This document shows, piece after piece, positions 32,404 to 42,495 of a stretch of 43,440 nt of DNA. This DNA is from Bacillota bacterium. Its GTDB lineage: Bacteria > Bacillota > Clostridia > Lachnospirales > Lachnospiraceae. Made by a program: the position numbers and the translations under genes. The notes below the pieces were generated by a model that saw only the letters and a list, made by a program, of their open reading frames with translations, did not search any database and had not been told where the DNA came from. The DNA lies in the NCBI GenBank assembly GCA_023420935.1, contig JAEZUR010000106.1, positions 1-43,440 on the forward strand. The letters run 5' to 3'. The number at the start of each line of letters is the position of its first letter. The stretch's first letter is position 1.

Positions 32404-33141
32404 CTATCTAACAGAAGACATCAATTCATTGTTCTCCTCATATTCCTCGCACCATTTAAAGCATCCTTCTATAATACTTCTTGATGTACTTGAATATTTG
32501 TTCATTACCTCTTCTTTGGTTAATTGGTTAATCTTATAATCAACAAACAGCTCCCTGCATACTCGTATCATATCTCTTATAATAGATTCGTCTATGTATT
32601 TATATATCTCCACCATACGTGTTGATAAGTTTTTCATAATCTGCTCTTCTAATTCTGTCATATCTTGATGTAACAAAGACTCCTCCATCATATGAAAAAA
32701 ATCATCCTGTAAATCAGTAGGGATACCCGCATGAATTGCAGCCACCACAAAAAAACCATCTAATGAATTGGTATCTACCTCATAATCATCCAAACCATAA
32801 TCGGAAAATGTTGTGGTAAATAGATTTAAGACATATCTCAATTGATGCTGTGGTAGATTACCCAATAAGCGTTTTACCAGAGTAACATCAATCTTATCTT
32901 CTTTTTCATAACGTAATGCAAATACCCAAGCTACCACTGCACAAAGTTTATATCTATCAAATAGTTCGATATTTTCTTTATATTTGGTTATACCCTTTAA
33001 CTTTAATGCTAGACACTTGTAATCTTCATATGACAATTCTAAATCACCAATAATTCTAATGTCATTTTCATTATTTAATATTGCATGTTCTAGTACAGTT
33101 TCCATTTCGCTCAATGACAAAGATGCATCTAATATTTTCAT
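32404..33141 (-). CDS. Unknown soluble helical protein
   Basis: A 245-residue protein that I do not recognise. It begins MKILDASLSLSEMETVLEHA and is rich in acidic and leucine residues, with no signal peptide, membrane segment or catalytic motif. Repeated helix-like segments (RLLGNLPQHQLRYVLNLF, TELEEQIMKNLSTRMVEIY) suggest an all-helical fold. An AAGGAGGAG box precedes the ATG. A palindrome starts directly after its stop codon, and a terminator follows. The next gene upstream, rnpB, is on the other strand, so it is a single-gene unit. A real gene beyond doubt; function unknown. Confidence 0.8.
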   Translation of the reverse strand: MKILDASLSLSEMETVLEHAILNNENDIRIIGDLELSYEDYKCLALKLKGITKYKENIELFDRYKLCAVVAWVFALRYEKEDKIDVTLVKRLLGNLPQHQLRYVLNLFTTTFSDYGLDDYEVDTNSLDGFFVVAAIHAGIPTDLQDDFFHMMEESLLHQDMTELEEQIMKNLSTRMVEIYKYIDESIIRDMIRVCRELFVDYKINQLTKEEVMNKYSSTSRSIIEGCFKWCEEYEENNELMSSVR

Positions 33142-33300
33142 AATAACTCCTCCTTTGTTTTGATTCTTTGCCTACGTAGATATTTATATGAAGTTTGTCT
33201 TCATTATATACCATTTAAAAACGTGGCAATTTCACTGTTAACCGCACTAATTGTGCTGATTTCTAAAAGTAATTGTCGACTCTGTAAATAGTTTCATAGT

Positions 33301-33329
33301 TTACATTTAAAAGAAATCATGCTAGAATA
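33301..33329 (+). promoter_or_regulatory. rnpB promoter
   Basis: TTTACA (33301-33306) and TAGAAT (33324-33329) with a 17-base spacer. The predicted start at about 33336 coincides with the first base of the outermost RNase P RNA helix. Confidence 0.8.
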
Positions 33330-33335
33330 ACAAAG

Positions 33336-33703
33336 ATGAGTAACACAGATGATCGCGCCTATTGATATCGAAAGATTTTAGGTGAGGAAAGTCCGAGCTT
33401 CAAAGGGCAGGATGCCGGATAACGTCCGGTGGAGGTGACTCCAAGGCCAGTGCAACAGAAATAAACCGCTGCTAGGTTCATTCTTAGGAATGTTCCATCA
33501 GTAAGGGTGGAAAGGCGAGGTAAGAGCTCCCCGCCTCCTTGGTAACAAGGAGGGCACATGTAAACCCCATCCGAAGCAAGACCGAATTTAAAGCGATACG
33601 GCTGCCCGTCGTGCTTTAGGGTAGGTCGCTTGAGCCTAGTGGTAACATTAGGACCAGATAGATGATCGTCTAATACAGAACTCGGCTTATAGTGTTGCTC
33701 ATC
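33336..33703 (+). ncRNA. rnpB: RNase P RNA, type A-like
   Basis: Catalytic RNA that trims the 5' ends of precursor tRNAs. Landmarks in order are GAGGAAAGTCCGAGCTTC, AGGGCAGGATGCCGG, AGGGTGGAAAGGCGAGGTA, GTAAACCCCATCCGAAGC, GGGTAGGTCGCTTGAGCC, CAGATAGATGATCGTC and TACAGAACTCGGCTTA. The ends GATGAGTAACAC and GTGTTGCTCATC pair to form helix P1. The GGTAAGAGC and CCAGATAGATGATCG stretches are of the ancestral type A rather than the Bacillus type B. It is convergent with the nucleoside kinase gene, with about 50 bases between them. No clear hairpin terminator follows. Confidence 0.97.
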
Positions 33704-33754
33704 CAATAAAAGAAACCCTTCTATTATATACTTTTCTCTTCTCATTCTAATGTC

Positions 33755-35419
33755 TTAAACTTTGAAGACACTACCTCCAACAAATTCTCGTAAAATAGAA
33801 TTCTTAGGTACACCTTCGCTGCTGACACCAATAAAATAATCAAAAAACTTCAAAATTCTTTTTGCTTCGATATACTCTGGTGATTCCCTATCTATTCCAA
33901 ACAAAATAGGTTCTGCATATTGTTTTAGTATAGCTAGCTCATATATCAATGCTGAATTAAACATAACGTCCGCTTCTTCTTGGAATGGAAAAATGTATTT
34001 TTCCTCACCTTTGCGCACTGATGGCCACATTGCAATGGTCTGCTGAGCCGATGCCCCTCTTGTTCTTGCATCTCTAACCATTCTACGAATTAATCTTCCA
34101 TCCGTTGTTGGGATACGATTATGCTCATCGATATTTAACTGAGTAAGTGCACTAATATATATCTTAAATTTACTTTCTTTCGGAAGTGAGTAGGACAACT
34201 TATCATTTAATCCATGAATTCCTTCGATAACAAGAATATCATCTGGTCCTAAAGTTTTATAATTCCCCTTATACTCTCGTTTTCCTGTTACAAAGTTATA
34301 GCTTGGCAATTCAACGGTTTTACCATTTAATAAATCCGACATATCTTGGTTAAACTGCTCAATATCTAACGCTTCAAGACACTCATAATTATAATTTCCA
34401 TCTTCATCAAGAGGTGTATTCTCTCGATTCACAAAGTAATTATCTACAGCAATCGGATGTGGCTTTATTCCATGTGCACGAAGTTGAATAGACAATCGAT
34501 GAGAAAAGGTTGTTTTTCCTGAAGATGATGGTCCCGCAATCATAACAAATTTCTTATCATGAGATGATACAATCTGTTCGGCAATTTCAGCAATTTTCTT
34601 TTCTTGCAATGCTTCCTGAACAAGTATCAGATCACTAATGCTTCCCTTTGCTATCTCATCATTTAAGGCGCCAACGGTATCAATCTCCATTGTTTTGCCC
34701 CATTGATTGGATTCTTTTAAGGTTTTGAATAATTTTTCAGCTGGTTTAAGCTCTGGTATAATTGTTGGATTTTCAGTATCCGGTACTTGTAGAATAAATC
34801 CTTCATCATATAAGCACATGTCAAAATATTTTAGCATCCCTGCACTTGGTGGCATATAACCATAGAAATAGTCTTCAAATCCATCCAGATTATAGATATT
34901 TGCTTTCGAAACTCGGCGATAACGAAATAATTTTTCTTTATCATACATGCGATATTTCTTAAAAAGTGTAATCGCATCATCTGTACCAATTGATTTCTTT
35001 TCAAACTTAATATCCTCTTGCACGATTCGTTTCATCTTGGCAAGAATCTCTGTTAGGTCTTGTTCCGTTAGTTTTGCCTTTGCATTTAACTCACAATAAT
35101 ATCCTGAACCTAACGCATATTCCACAATTACTTTATTAATGTTCTCTCTACCCAAATGACTATACAAAGCCTTAAGCATAACTAAAGTCATACCTCTTAC
35201 ATATGTCTTGTGCCCCGCATCCTCTTTGGTTGTTACAAATGTAATATCTGAATTAGCTTTGAGCGTCTTGTTTAACTCACGCAATTTATGATTTACTAAA
35301 GCTAAAATAATATCATAATCATAGTTCCTCTGAAATTCTTTACTGACTGTTAATAATGTAGTTCCTTGTTCATATTCTTTTGTGATACCATCAACAGTCA
35401 CAGTTATTTTGTTTTCCAT
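33755..35419 (-). CDS. Nucleoside (uridine) kinase with N-terminal TGS-type region
   Basis: A 554-residue protein. Residues 1-60 resemble a TGS domain (ITVTVDGITKEYEQGTTLLT), residues 60-270 a region resembling the threonyl-tRNA synthetase second additional domain, and residues 285-500 a uridine/phosphoribulokinase-type P-loop kinase with MIAGPSSSGKTTFSHRL and VIEGIHGLND. This architecture is common in clostridia and annotated as nucleoside kinase; it phosphorylates uridine or a related nucleoside for salvage. It is 21 bases downstream of trmK and in the same unit. Confidence 0.88.
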   Translation of the reverse strand: MENKITVTVDGITKEYEQGTTLLTVSKEFQRNYDYDIILALVNHKLRELNKTLKANSDITFVTTKEDAGHKTYVRGMTLVMLKALYSHLGRENINKVIVEYALGSGYYCELNAKAKLTEQDLTEILAKMKRIVQEDIKFEKKSIGTDDAITLFKKYRMYDKEKLFRYRRVSKANIYNLDGFEDYFYGYMPPSAGMLKYFDMCLYDEGFILQVPDTENPTIIPELKPAEKLFKTLKESNQWGKTMEIDTVGALNDEIAKGSISDLILVQEALQEKKIAEIAEQIVSSHDKKFVMIAGPSSSGKTTFSHRLSIQLRAHGIKPHPIAVDNYFVNRENTPLDEDGNYNYECLEALDIEQFNQDMSDLLNGKTVELPSYNFVTGKREYKGNYKTLGPDDILVIEGIHGLNDKLSYSLPKESKFKIYISALTQLNIDEHNRIPTTDGRLIRRMVRDARTRGASAQQTIAMWPSVRKGEEKYIFPFQEEADVMFNSALIYELAILKQYAEPILFGIDRESPEYIEAKRILKFFDYFIGVSSEGVPKNSILREFVGGSVFKV

Positions 35420-35440
35420 GTCCAGTTTCTCCTTGTTATT

Positions 35441-36154
35441 CTATTTGAAATATCCCAACCCCTCTTCCATATAGTGTAGTTCATTCCTAATTACTTGCAA
35501 ACGTTCTTGGGATTTATCTGAATTATGATGTTCAAGATTATTGGCTAAGATGTTATGATTCTCTTGGCCTTTTATCAGAAATTGCTTTAAAATGGGATTC
35601 TTAGATTCTAATAAATACTTTCCATACAGATAGAAAATCTCTTTTCCGTATGTTTCAGCTTTCGGAATAGCCTTTATTACTACATAGTATTTTCCTTCAT
35701 CTAAAATCATATCTTCACTAATTATACCAAATCCTATACTATGAAGATATTTCCTAACAGAACCAATCTCAGATTGTGGTTGCAATACCAGTTCTTTTAC
35801 TGATTGAACCACCTGTATGCTCTCTGATAATATCTTAATAATTAATGCTCCACCCATTCCCCCAATTAATAGGGTATCTGCCTCATCTTTGTTCAAGTTT
35901 TTTGCACCATCGGATTGTCGAATCTCTATCTGGTTGCCAAACCCGAATTTCTCTATATTGATTCCCGCTCGCTCTAGTGGGCCAAGATTGATGTCCATGG
36001 CAATCACTTTAGGAGCTATCTGATTATCAACAAGATAGATTGAAGTATAAGCGTGATCACAGCCAATATCTGCTACAATATTGCCTTTGGTTACGTTATC
36101 TGCCACGGTTTTTAGTCTGTCGGATAGTTGCATCTTAACCTTTCTGCTTGCCAT
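35441..36154 (-). CDS. trmK: tRNA (adenine-22-N1)-methyltransferase
   Basis: SAM-dependent methyltransferase of the TrmK family, 237 residues. It begins with QLSDRLKTVADNVTKGNIVA, followed by the SAM loop ADIGCDHAYTSIYLV, then AMDINLGPLERA, IRQSDGAKNL and the family-typical TLLIGGMGGALI. It methylates N1 of A22 in bacterial tRNAs. In many Bacillota it follows rpoD directly; here the phosphodiesterase and transporter genes are placed between them. Confidence 0.92.
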   Translation of the reverse strand: MASRKVKMQLSDRLKTVADNVTKGNIVADIGCDHAYTSIYLVDNQIAPKVIAMDINLGPLERAGINIEKFGFGNQIEIRQSDGAKNLNKDEADTLLIGGMGGALIIKILSESIQVVQSVKELVLQPQSEIGSVRKYLHSIGFGIISEDMILDEGKYYVVIKAIPKAETYGKEIFYLYGKYLLESKNPILKQFLIKGQENHNILANNLEHHNSDKSQERLQVIRNELHYMEEGLGYFK

Positions 36155-36247
36155 ATATACAAGCGTTCGTAACCTTACAATAAAAGATTACTACTTTTCA
36201 TAAGCATAACATATTTTGTAACATTTTACTAGTTTTATTTACTAATT

Positions 36248-37075
36248 TTACATTAATTTAGGTAAAAAACTATCAAAAATGAATCGATCAAATGATGTTT
36301 CACTCCTTTGCAAGGATTCTTCTGATTGTATGGTCCAAGCAAATGTAAGCGCCCCGTATAATTTTCTACATATAACAAGGGATAGTTTATTACCATATTT
36401 GTAATTATATGCAATAAAATCTGGTTTAGCTAGAAAATTAAATAATAAATTCTGAAGCAAAAAATTGATCTTCTTATTTCCATTTTCTTTTTCTTTCAAA
36501 AAGTCAGTTGAGAGTTGCCCTCTTAAAATTTCTGGTCTATTTTTTTTATACCAAATTAAAGCCAGTGGACTAAATGACTGTATACAATAATGTCCATGAT
36601 AGGACTTCATGATACGATTTAGCTTCTCGCATGTTTTGGTAGCGTCCCATTCCACTTTTAACTCAATAATCAGTGGCACCTTTCCATTTACAAGTTTTAA
36701 CACATCTTCCAGAGTTGGGATTACCTGTTTTGATTGAAATAGAGGATACTTCTTTAATTCCTCATAGGTAAGATTGGAAACCTTTTCTTTACTTCCACAG
36801 GCTCTATGTAACGTATGATCATGAAACACAACTAAGACATGATCCTTCGTTAGTTGTACATCTAGTTCGATGCCATATCCCTTCTCCAAAGCTAATAAAA
36901 ACGCTGCCAAAGAATTTTCTGGATTCATAGAATGGTTGTCATGAATTCCTCGATGAGCATAAAATTTACCAGCAAACGGACTTCGATCTGCTCTATGAAT
37001 CATCCTTGGCATAATTGCAAGCAAATACAAGATTATCACTAAAATTGTAACTATAAATATTATGTATAACGTCAT
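36248..37075 (-). CDS. Glycerophosphodiester phosphodiesterase, membrane-anchored
   Basis: A 275-residue protein. Residues 2-21 form a membrane anchor, and the rest a GDPD TIM barrel with FYAHRGIHDN, ENSLAAFLLALEKGYGIELD and VVFHDHTLHRACG, which provide the catalytic histidines and the metal-binding glutamate and aspartate. LIIELKVEWD near residue 137 is the usual second metal region. It hydrolyses glycerophosphodiesters from phospholipid turnover to glycerol-3-phosphate and an alcohol. It follows the MFS transporter by 9 bases, so the transporter may handle a related metabolite; this is inference. Confidence 0.9.
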   Translation of the reverse strand: MTLYIIFIVTILVIILYLLAIMPRMIHRADRSPFAGKFYAHRGIHDNHSMNPENSLAAFLLALEKGYGIELDVQLTKDHVLVVFHDHTLHRACGSKEKVSNLTYEELKKYPLFQSKQVIPTLEDVLKLVNGKVPLIIELKVEWDATKTCEKLNRIMKSYHGHYCIQSFSPLALIWYKKNRPEILRGQLSTDFLKEKENGNKKINFLLQNLLFNFLAKPDFIAYNYKYGNKLSLVICRKLYGALTFAWTIQSEESLQRSETSFDRFIFDSFLPKLM

Positions 37076-37084
37076 CTCTCTCTC

Positions 37085-38371
37085 CTATGCTTCATCATCT
37101 ACATCATAGTTCTCTAATATGCTTCCTTTTGCTAATGGTTTCACATCACCATGTTTTACAAACATCATTGTACATAAAGAAAGTAGCGAAAAACAAACTG
37201 CATATGGAAATAAGGTTCGATAAGATACCCACTGTAATAAAAATCCAGATAATATTGGCGTAATGGTTTGTGCAGTCATGGAAAATGTATAGTATAAACC
37301 TGTATATTTTCCAACATCAGATCCTTTGCTCATCTCTACAACCATAGGATATGAATTAACATTAATAGCAGCCCATGCAATTCCCGTTATTGCAAATATC
37401 ACATTGATAAATACGGAATACTCCGTAAACAAGAATGCTGTAAAATAAGCTATAGTAATTAGAATAATTCCACCAATAATGGTTTTCTTACGACCCACAT
37501 AACTGGATATGATACCAATAGGAATGTAACTGAAAATTGCTGCAATCGTAGCTACTAATAAACTATTGGCGAAGCTACCACCTTGGAGTTTCCACACCTG
37601 GGTTGCATACCTTGAAAACGCGGTTGATATTGCATTATATGCCATAAACCAGAGAAAAATAGATAGTAAGATAAAATACAAACTTTTCTGCACCTCTTTT
37701 GGTAATTTATCCTCCTTTTTTTCAACTGGAACAGTCTCTACGGATCCATCATTTGCCTCAGAAATCCTCAATTTATTTTCACGAATGGTAATTACTAAAA
37801 TGCTTACTGTAATTATCATAAGAATCGCAACAAATAAAAAGACAAGTGTGTAATCTGATTTCTGTGATTCTTCTACTTTTTTTACAAATAGCCGTATCAC
37901 AACAAGTGAATAGATACCACCTGCTGTACCCATTAAGTTAATAATGGCATTCGCTTTACTTCTAAGTGGTTTGGGGGTTAAATCTGGCATTAGTGCAACT
38001 GCTGGAGATCGATAGGAACCCATCGCTAGCAAGAGTATCGCCAATGCTATTACAAAGAATACAAAGTTCTCAGTAGCGTCTGCAACTGGCAGTAACATCA
38101 TTAAAATAACGGATAAGCTAGTTCCAATTATGATAAATGGTGTTCGTTTACCTAGTCTCGTATTCACCCGATCAGAATATGCACCAAACAAGGGTAGTAA
38201 AAAGATTGCAATTATATTGTCCAAAGCCATTACAACACCAATGATTGTTTCCTTAAGTCCAAATGTATTTTGCAGAATTAAGGGAATAATATTATCGTAA
38301 ACTTGCCAAAAAGAGCAGATTGACATAAATGCCAAACTTACTAGTAGTGTCCTCTTATAATTTAATTTCAT
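37085..38371 (-). CDS. MFS transporter, possibly sugar/H+ type
   Basis: A 428-residue carrier with twelve predicted membrane helices. Features are YSDRVNTRLGKRTPFIIIGT in the loop between helices 2 and 3, and SYRSPAVALMPDLTPKPLRS with KANAIINLMGTAGG in helices 4-5, motifs I associate with SLC45/sucrose-transporter-like and related MFS proteins. A hydrophilic central loop lies near residues 205-235. The substrate is unknown. It is 18 bases after rpoD and 9 bases before the phosphodiesterase gene. Confidence 0.85.
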   Translation of the reverse strand: MKLNYKRTLLVSLAFMSICSFWQVYDNIIPLILQNTFGLKETIIGVVMALDNIIAIFLLPLFGAYSDRVNTRLGKRTPFIIIGTSLSVILMMLLPVADATENFVFFVIALAILLLAMGSYRSPAVALMPDLTPKPLRSKANAIINLMGTAGGIYSLVVIRLFVKKVEESQKSDYTLVFLFVAILMIITVSILVITIRENKLRISEANDGSVETVPVEKKEDKLPKEVQKSLYFILLSIFLWFMAYNAISTAFSRYATQVWKLQGGSFANSLLVATIAAIFSYIPIGIISSYVGRKKTIIGGIILITIAYFTAFLFTEYSVFINVIFAITGIAWAAINVNSYPMVVEMSKGSDVGKYTGLYYTFSMTAQTITPILSGFLLQWVSYRTLFPYAVCFSLLSLCTMMFVKHGDVKPLAKGSILENYDVDDEA

Positions 38372-38389
38372 ACACCCTCCATAGGTTGA

Positions 38390-39502
38390 TTATTCTAGGT
38401 AATCTTTTAACTTGCGGCTACGACTTGGATGTCTTAACTTTCGAAGCGCTTTGGCTTCAATTTGCCTTATCCTTTCTCTGGTAACATTAAACTCTTTACC
38501 AACTTCTTCAAGTGTTCTCGCTCTTCCATCATCTAAACCAAAACGGAGTCTTAATACTTTTTGTTCTCTATCTGTCAATGTACCAAGCACATCAACAAGT
38601 TGTTCTTTTAGCAATGTAAATGCCGCTGCTTCTGCAGGTACTGGAACATTATCATCTTGAATAAAATCACCTAAATGGCTATCTTCCTCTTCTCCAATTG
38701 GAGTTTCAAGAGAAACTGGCTCTTGGGATATTTTTTGTATTTCACGAACACGATCCACTGGCATATTCATTTGCACTGCAATTTCCTCTGGAGCTGGTTC
38801 CCTCCCCAATTCCTGTAGTAACTGTCTTTGCACTCTAATTAATTTATTAATAGTTTCTACCATATGAACAGGGATACGAATTGTTCTTGCTTGATCTGCT
38901 ATGGCTCTCGTAATAGCTTGTCTAATCCACCATGTTGCATAGGTACTGAATTTGAAACCTTTTGTATGGTCAAACTTCTCCACTGCCTTAATTAATCCTA
39001 GGTTACCTTCCTGTATCAGGTCTAAAAAGAGCATACCTCTACCAACATATCGTTTTGCAATACTTACTACTAGACGCAGGTTTGCTTCTGCTAATCTCTT
39101 CTTAGCACTCGAATCGCCTTCTTCCATTCTTCTAGCCAAGTCAATTTCTTCATCTGCACTTAATAGCGGTACCTTTCCAATCTCCTTTAAGTACATACGA
39201 ACTGGATCTTCAATACTAATTCCCTCTGGAACGGAGAGATCAATATTTTCTAAATCTTCTTCCTCTGTATCACGTTCCACTTCTAAGATAATATCTTCAT
39301 CATCAATATCATCCATAATACGTAATACATCAATACCATGTGACTCTAGAAATTCATAAACTTTATCAATCCTGGATGGATCCAACTCCATATCAGAGAA
39401 AAATTCATTAATTTCTTGAACCTCAAGCACATTTTTCTTTTGTTTTGCAAACACCAATAAATCTTTTAGTTTCTCGGAAAACTTTATCATATTTTCATCC
39501 AT
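38390..39502 (-). CDS. rpoD: Primary sigma factor RpoD (SigA)
   Basis: Housekeeping RNA polymerase sigma-70 subunit. About 370 residues, lacking the long region 1.1 insertion of E. coli, as in Bacillota. It shows DPVRMYLKEIGKVPLLSADE (region 1.2), GMLFLDLIQEGNLGLIKAVE and GFKFSTYATWWIRQAITRAI (region 2), IRIPVHMVETINK (region 3.0), and LRLRFGLDDGRARTLEEVGK with VTRERIRQIEAKALRKLRHP (region 4). The frame extends to an ATG at 39523. The ATG at 39502 (MDENMIKF) has AAGGA 10 bases away, so either start is possible. It follows dnaG by about 50 bases. Confidence 0.97.
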   Translation of the reverse strand: MDENMIKFSEKLKDLLVFAKQKKNVLEVQEINEFFSDMELDPSRIDKVYEFLESHGIDVLRIMDDIDDEDIILEVERDTEEEDLENIDLSVPEGISIEDPVRMYLKEIGKVPLLSADEEIDLARRMEEGDSSAKKRLAEANLRLVVSIAKRYVGRGMLFLDLIQEGNLGLIKAVEKFDHTKGFKFSTYATWWIRQAITRAIADQARTIRIPVHMVETINKLIRVQRQLLQELGREPAPEEIAVQMNMPVDRVREIQKISQEPVSLETPIGEEEDSHLGDFIQDDNVPVPAEAAAFTLLKEQLVDVLGTLTDREQKVLRLRFGLDDGRARTLEEVGKEFNVTRERIRQIEAKALRKLRHPSRSRKLKDYLE

Positions 39503-39553
39503 AGACAACCCATCCTTTTCCATTACAGTTCCATTAGTTATACTTTAACCATC

Positions 39554-41320
39554 CTACAAAGAAATATGCAATTTCTGTAAGTTTGCCTGCTCTTTTATGA
39601 TTTTTTGAAGCTGATCCATATCGGTTACATGCTTACTTGCGTAATCCAGACTAAACTTTTTAATACGAAGTACCGTTTCATTAAAAGCCTTCTCTTTCTC
39701 AATCAAACTCATCTCTTCACTTAAATTAGTATTAAATAGAGATGCAACTTCGTTCTGTTCCTCTTTGCTTTCAAAATAATTAATTATCTTGGCAGGCGTG
39801 ACTACATGCTCTTCTTCATACTGTGTAAATAGCATCTTAGCCACTTGATGGTATAAATCCTCAATAAAATCTTCTGGTGTAATAACCCCCTTTATCTTCT
39901 GAAAAAGTCCGGTGTCGTTGGTAAGCCAGGTTAAAAGTATCTTTTGTGACTTAGTAAATCCATCTTCATTCTTTTTCTTTTTGTGATTGTTTTCTGTGTT
40001 ATCTCTTCTATCATAATCGGCTCCTATTACTATCTGAGCTCCATACCGATTCACCAGTTTTCTCAGGTTATCAAACCCAATATTATACTTTCGATCAATT
40101 GCTTCTATATAATTGTTGCGCTCTATTTCCTCTGTAAACACTAATAATTTTTTAGCTACTTCATTAAAAAACTTGGTTTTTTGTTCTGGATCATCTAATT
40201 TATAATCCCGCTCTAAGACTTCAATCTCAAAATAGAAACTATTGGTTGCATGATCAATTCGTTTCTCAAACTCATCTGCACCCAACGCTTTTATAAATTC
40301 ATCAGGATCTTTATACGGCTTCATATTAATTACTTTTGCAGACAAACCGGCCTCTTTTAAAATTGGAATTGCTCTAAGGGCTGCTTTCGTTCCAGCTTCA
40401 TCACTATCATAGGTTAAAAGTACTTCATCTGTGTATCGTTTTAAAAGATTGGCTTGTAAACCAGTAAAAGCAGTTCCTAAAGAAGCAACTGCATTGGTGA
40501 ATCCGGCTTGATGCAGTGCAATCACATCCATATAGCCTTCGCAAATTAACATCTGACGTTTACGAGATAATCTAGCAAAATTAAGTCCATACAAATTACG
40601 GCTCTTATCGAATATCTTAGTCTCAGGCGAATTCAAGTATTTCGGCATGCCATCTCCCATTACCCTTCCGCCAAAACCAATGACTCGATTATTGACATCC
40701 ATAATTGGAAACATAACTCGATTCCAGAACTTATCATAAACACCTTTGGATTCTTCCATGGTGATTAATCCAGATTGTCTAAGTATGGTATCATCATAAC
40801 CTTTGCTCTTCAAATACTGGTACAAATCATTGCTGAATTTATTCGAGTATCCAAGTCCAAATTGCGTTATTGTCTCATCTGTTAACTCTCTGTTTTTTAA
40901 GTATTGATAAGCTAACGCTCCTTGTTCCGTTTTTAATTGATAATAGAAATATTTCGCTGCCACCTTATTAATTTCTAGCAATCTTCCTTTTAAGTCTGCC
41001 TGCTTTTTCGCTTCTTCTGAGTATTCTGCCTCCGGCAAAGCAACCCCTGAACGCTCAGCTAGTAATTTTAGTGCCTCCACAAAGGTGTAGTTTTCATACT
41101 CCATAATAAAGGTGAATACATTACCACCTACACCACATCCAAAACAATGGTACATTTGCTTTGGTCCGCTAACGGAAAAGGATGGTGATTTTTCATTATG
41201 AAACGGACAAAGTCCCATATGATTACTACCTTTTTTCTGTAACTTAACATAAGAAGAAATCACATCCACAATATCATTTCTTTGTCTAATCTCTTCTACT
41301 ATTTCATCAGGATAAAACAT
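39554..41320 (-). CDS. dnaG: DNA primase
   Basis: Makes RNA primers for DNA replication. 588 residues. The N-terminal CHC2 zinc finger has C38, H41, C59 and C62 (CPFHNEKSPSFS, HCFGCGVGG). The TOPRIM core includes ICEGYMDVIALHQAGFTNAV and LLTYDSDEAGTKAALRAI. The C-terminal part should bind the DnaB helicase. The frame reaches an ATG at 41332, but GGAGG lies 5 bases before the ATG at 41320 (MFYPDEIVEEI), which also matches the usual N-terminus. It stands between dgt and rpoD, as in the macromolecular synthesis operon of clostridia. Confidence 0.97.
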   Translation of the reverse strand: MFYPDEIVEEIRQRNDIVDVISSYVKLQKKGSNHMGLCPFHNEKSPSFSVSGPKQMYHCFGCGVGGNVFTFIMEYENYTFVEALKLLAERSGVALPEAEYSEEAKKQADLKGRLLEINKVAAKYFYYQLKTEQGALAYQYLKNRELTDETITQFGLGYSNKFSNDLYQYLKSKGYDDTILRQSGLITMEESKGVYDKFWNRVMFPIMDVNNRVIGFGGRVMGDGMPKYLNSPETKIFDKSRNLYGLNFARLSRKRQMLICEGYMDVIALHQAGFTNAVASLGTAFTGLQANLLKRYTDEVLLTYDSDEAGTKAALRAIPILKEAGLSAKVINMKPYKDPDEFIKALGADEFEKRIDHATNSFYFEIEVLERDYKLDDPEQKTKFFNEVAKKLLVFTEEIERNNYIEAIDRKYNIGFDNLRKLVNRYGAQIVIGADYDRRDNTENNHKKKKNEDGFTKSQKILLTWLTNDTGLFQKIKGVITPEDFIEDLYHQVAKMLFTQYEEEHVVTPAKIINYFESKEEQNEVASLFNTNLSEEMSLIEKEKAFNETVLRIKKFSLDYASKHVTDMDQLQKIIKEQANLQKLHISL

Positions 41321-41359
41321 AATTGCCTCCATTTCCTGAAACTTCCAACTGTAACATTA

Positions 41360-42382
41360 CTAATATATACTCCAGACTCCTGGAATCATTAATTCTTTAT
41401 ATTTTGCTATGGCATAACGATCCGTCATTCCAGCTATATAATCACATACAGCTCGTTCTGTTGATGACTTTTCATCCTTTACCATATTACGATATTCTTC
41501 TGGTAAAAGTTCGATATGTTTAATATAGTACTCAAACAATTGAATAATCATATTTTCTGCCTTTTCTTCTTGCCCCTTGGCTTTGGGATTCGTATAAACG
41601 CTTTTAAACATGTATTGTCTTAACATAAGCATGGCATTCTCAATTCCAGGTGACATGATAATATCATCTTTTCCTTCACTCTGTGAAATAATGTCATGAA
41701 TCAATGTATTTAATCGTTTTGCTACACTATGACCTAATATCTTTCGATATTCTAACGGTATCTCATTCTCAGTAATAATATGTCCTCGGACAGCGTCATC
41801 AATATCATGATTAATATATGCTATCTTATCTGATAGACGTACAACTTTTCCTTCTAAGGTGCTTGGTCTACCCTTGGTCTGATGATTTGTAATACCATCC
41901 CTTGTTTCCTTGGTCAGGTTCAATCCCCTACCTTCTTTTTCAAGCAATTCAACCACTCGTATACTCTGTATATGATGTTCAAACCCTTCCGAACAAATCT
42001 TATTCAGTGCTCTCTCACCAGCATGTCCAAACGGGGTGTGCCCCAAATCATGCCCTAATGCTATGGCTTCTGTTAAATCTTCATTCAGTTGTAAAGCCCT
42101 TGCTATTGTACGGGCTATCTGTGATACTTCTAATGTATGAGTTAAACGAGTTCTATAATGATCACCTTCGGGAGCTAGGAAAACCTGAGTCTTTTGTTTT
42201 AATCTTCGAAAGGATTTGCAATGTAGAATCCGATCTCGATCTCTTTGGTAAATGGTTCGGATATCACATAGTTCTTCAAATTGATCATGTCCTAAGGACT
42301 GATCACTAAATGCTGCATAGGAACTTAAGTTTGCATGTTCACGTTGTTCTTGTTTCTGTCTTAAGTTAAGTTTCTGTTCCAT
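41360..42382 (-). CDS. dgt: dGTP triphosphohydrolase-like HD protein
   Basis: A 340-residue HD-domain phosphohydrolase of the Dgt family, which splits dNTPs to nucleosides and triphosphate. It has RDRILHCKSFRRLKQKTQVF, RTRLTHTLEVSQIARTIARA (metal histidine) and ALGHDLGHTPFGHAGERALN (HD motif). A frame continues upstream to 42439, but AAGGAGGGG lies 7 bases before the ATG at 42382 (MEQKLNLRQKQEQREH), so I use that. It leads dgt-dnaG-rpoD. Whether its substrate is dGTP or several dNTPs is not clear from sequence. Confidence 0.93.
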   Translation of the reverse strand: MEQKLNLRQKQEQREHANLSSYAAFSDQSLGHDQFEELCDIRTIYQRDRDRILHCKSFRRLKQKTQVFLAPEGDHYRTRLTHTLEVSQIARTIARALQLNEDLTEAIALGHDLGHTPFGHAGERALNKICSEGFEHHIQSIRVVELLEKEGRGLNLTKETRDGITNHQTKGRPSTLEGKVVRLSDKIAYINHDIDDAVRGHIITENEIPLEYRKILGHSVAKRLNTLIHDIISQSEGKDDIIMSPGIENAMLMLRQYMFKSVYTNPKAKGQEEKAENMIIQLFEYYIKHIELLPEEYRNMVKDEKSSTERAVCDYIAGMTDRYAIAKYKELMIPGVWSIY

Positions 42383-42495
42383 GTTATCCCCTCCTTTTCC
42401 AACCTTTGGTATGCTCCTTATTATTACTATTCTACACAAAATCCTTTTTTCCTTTTTTTCTTTTTGAGTTTATAGAATTTTTATATTTGGGTATG

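Noticed and set aside
33359..33745. 128-codon open frame on the minus strand
   Set aside because: It lies exactly antisense to the RNase P RNA gene, whose conserved landmarks are certain; the frame is open only because of RNA base composition.
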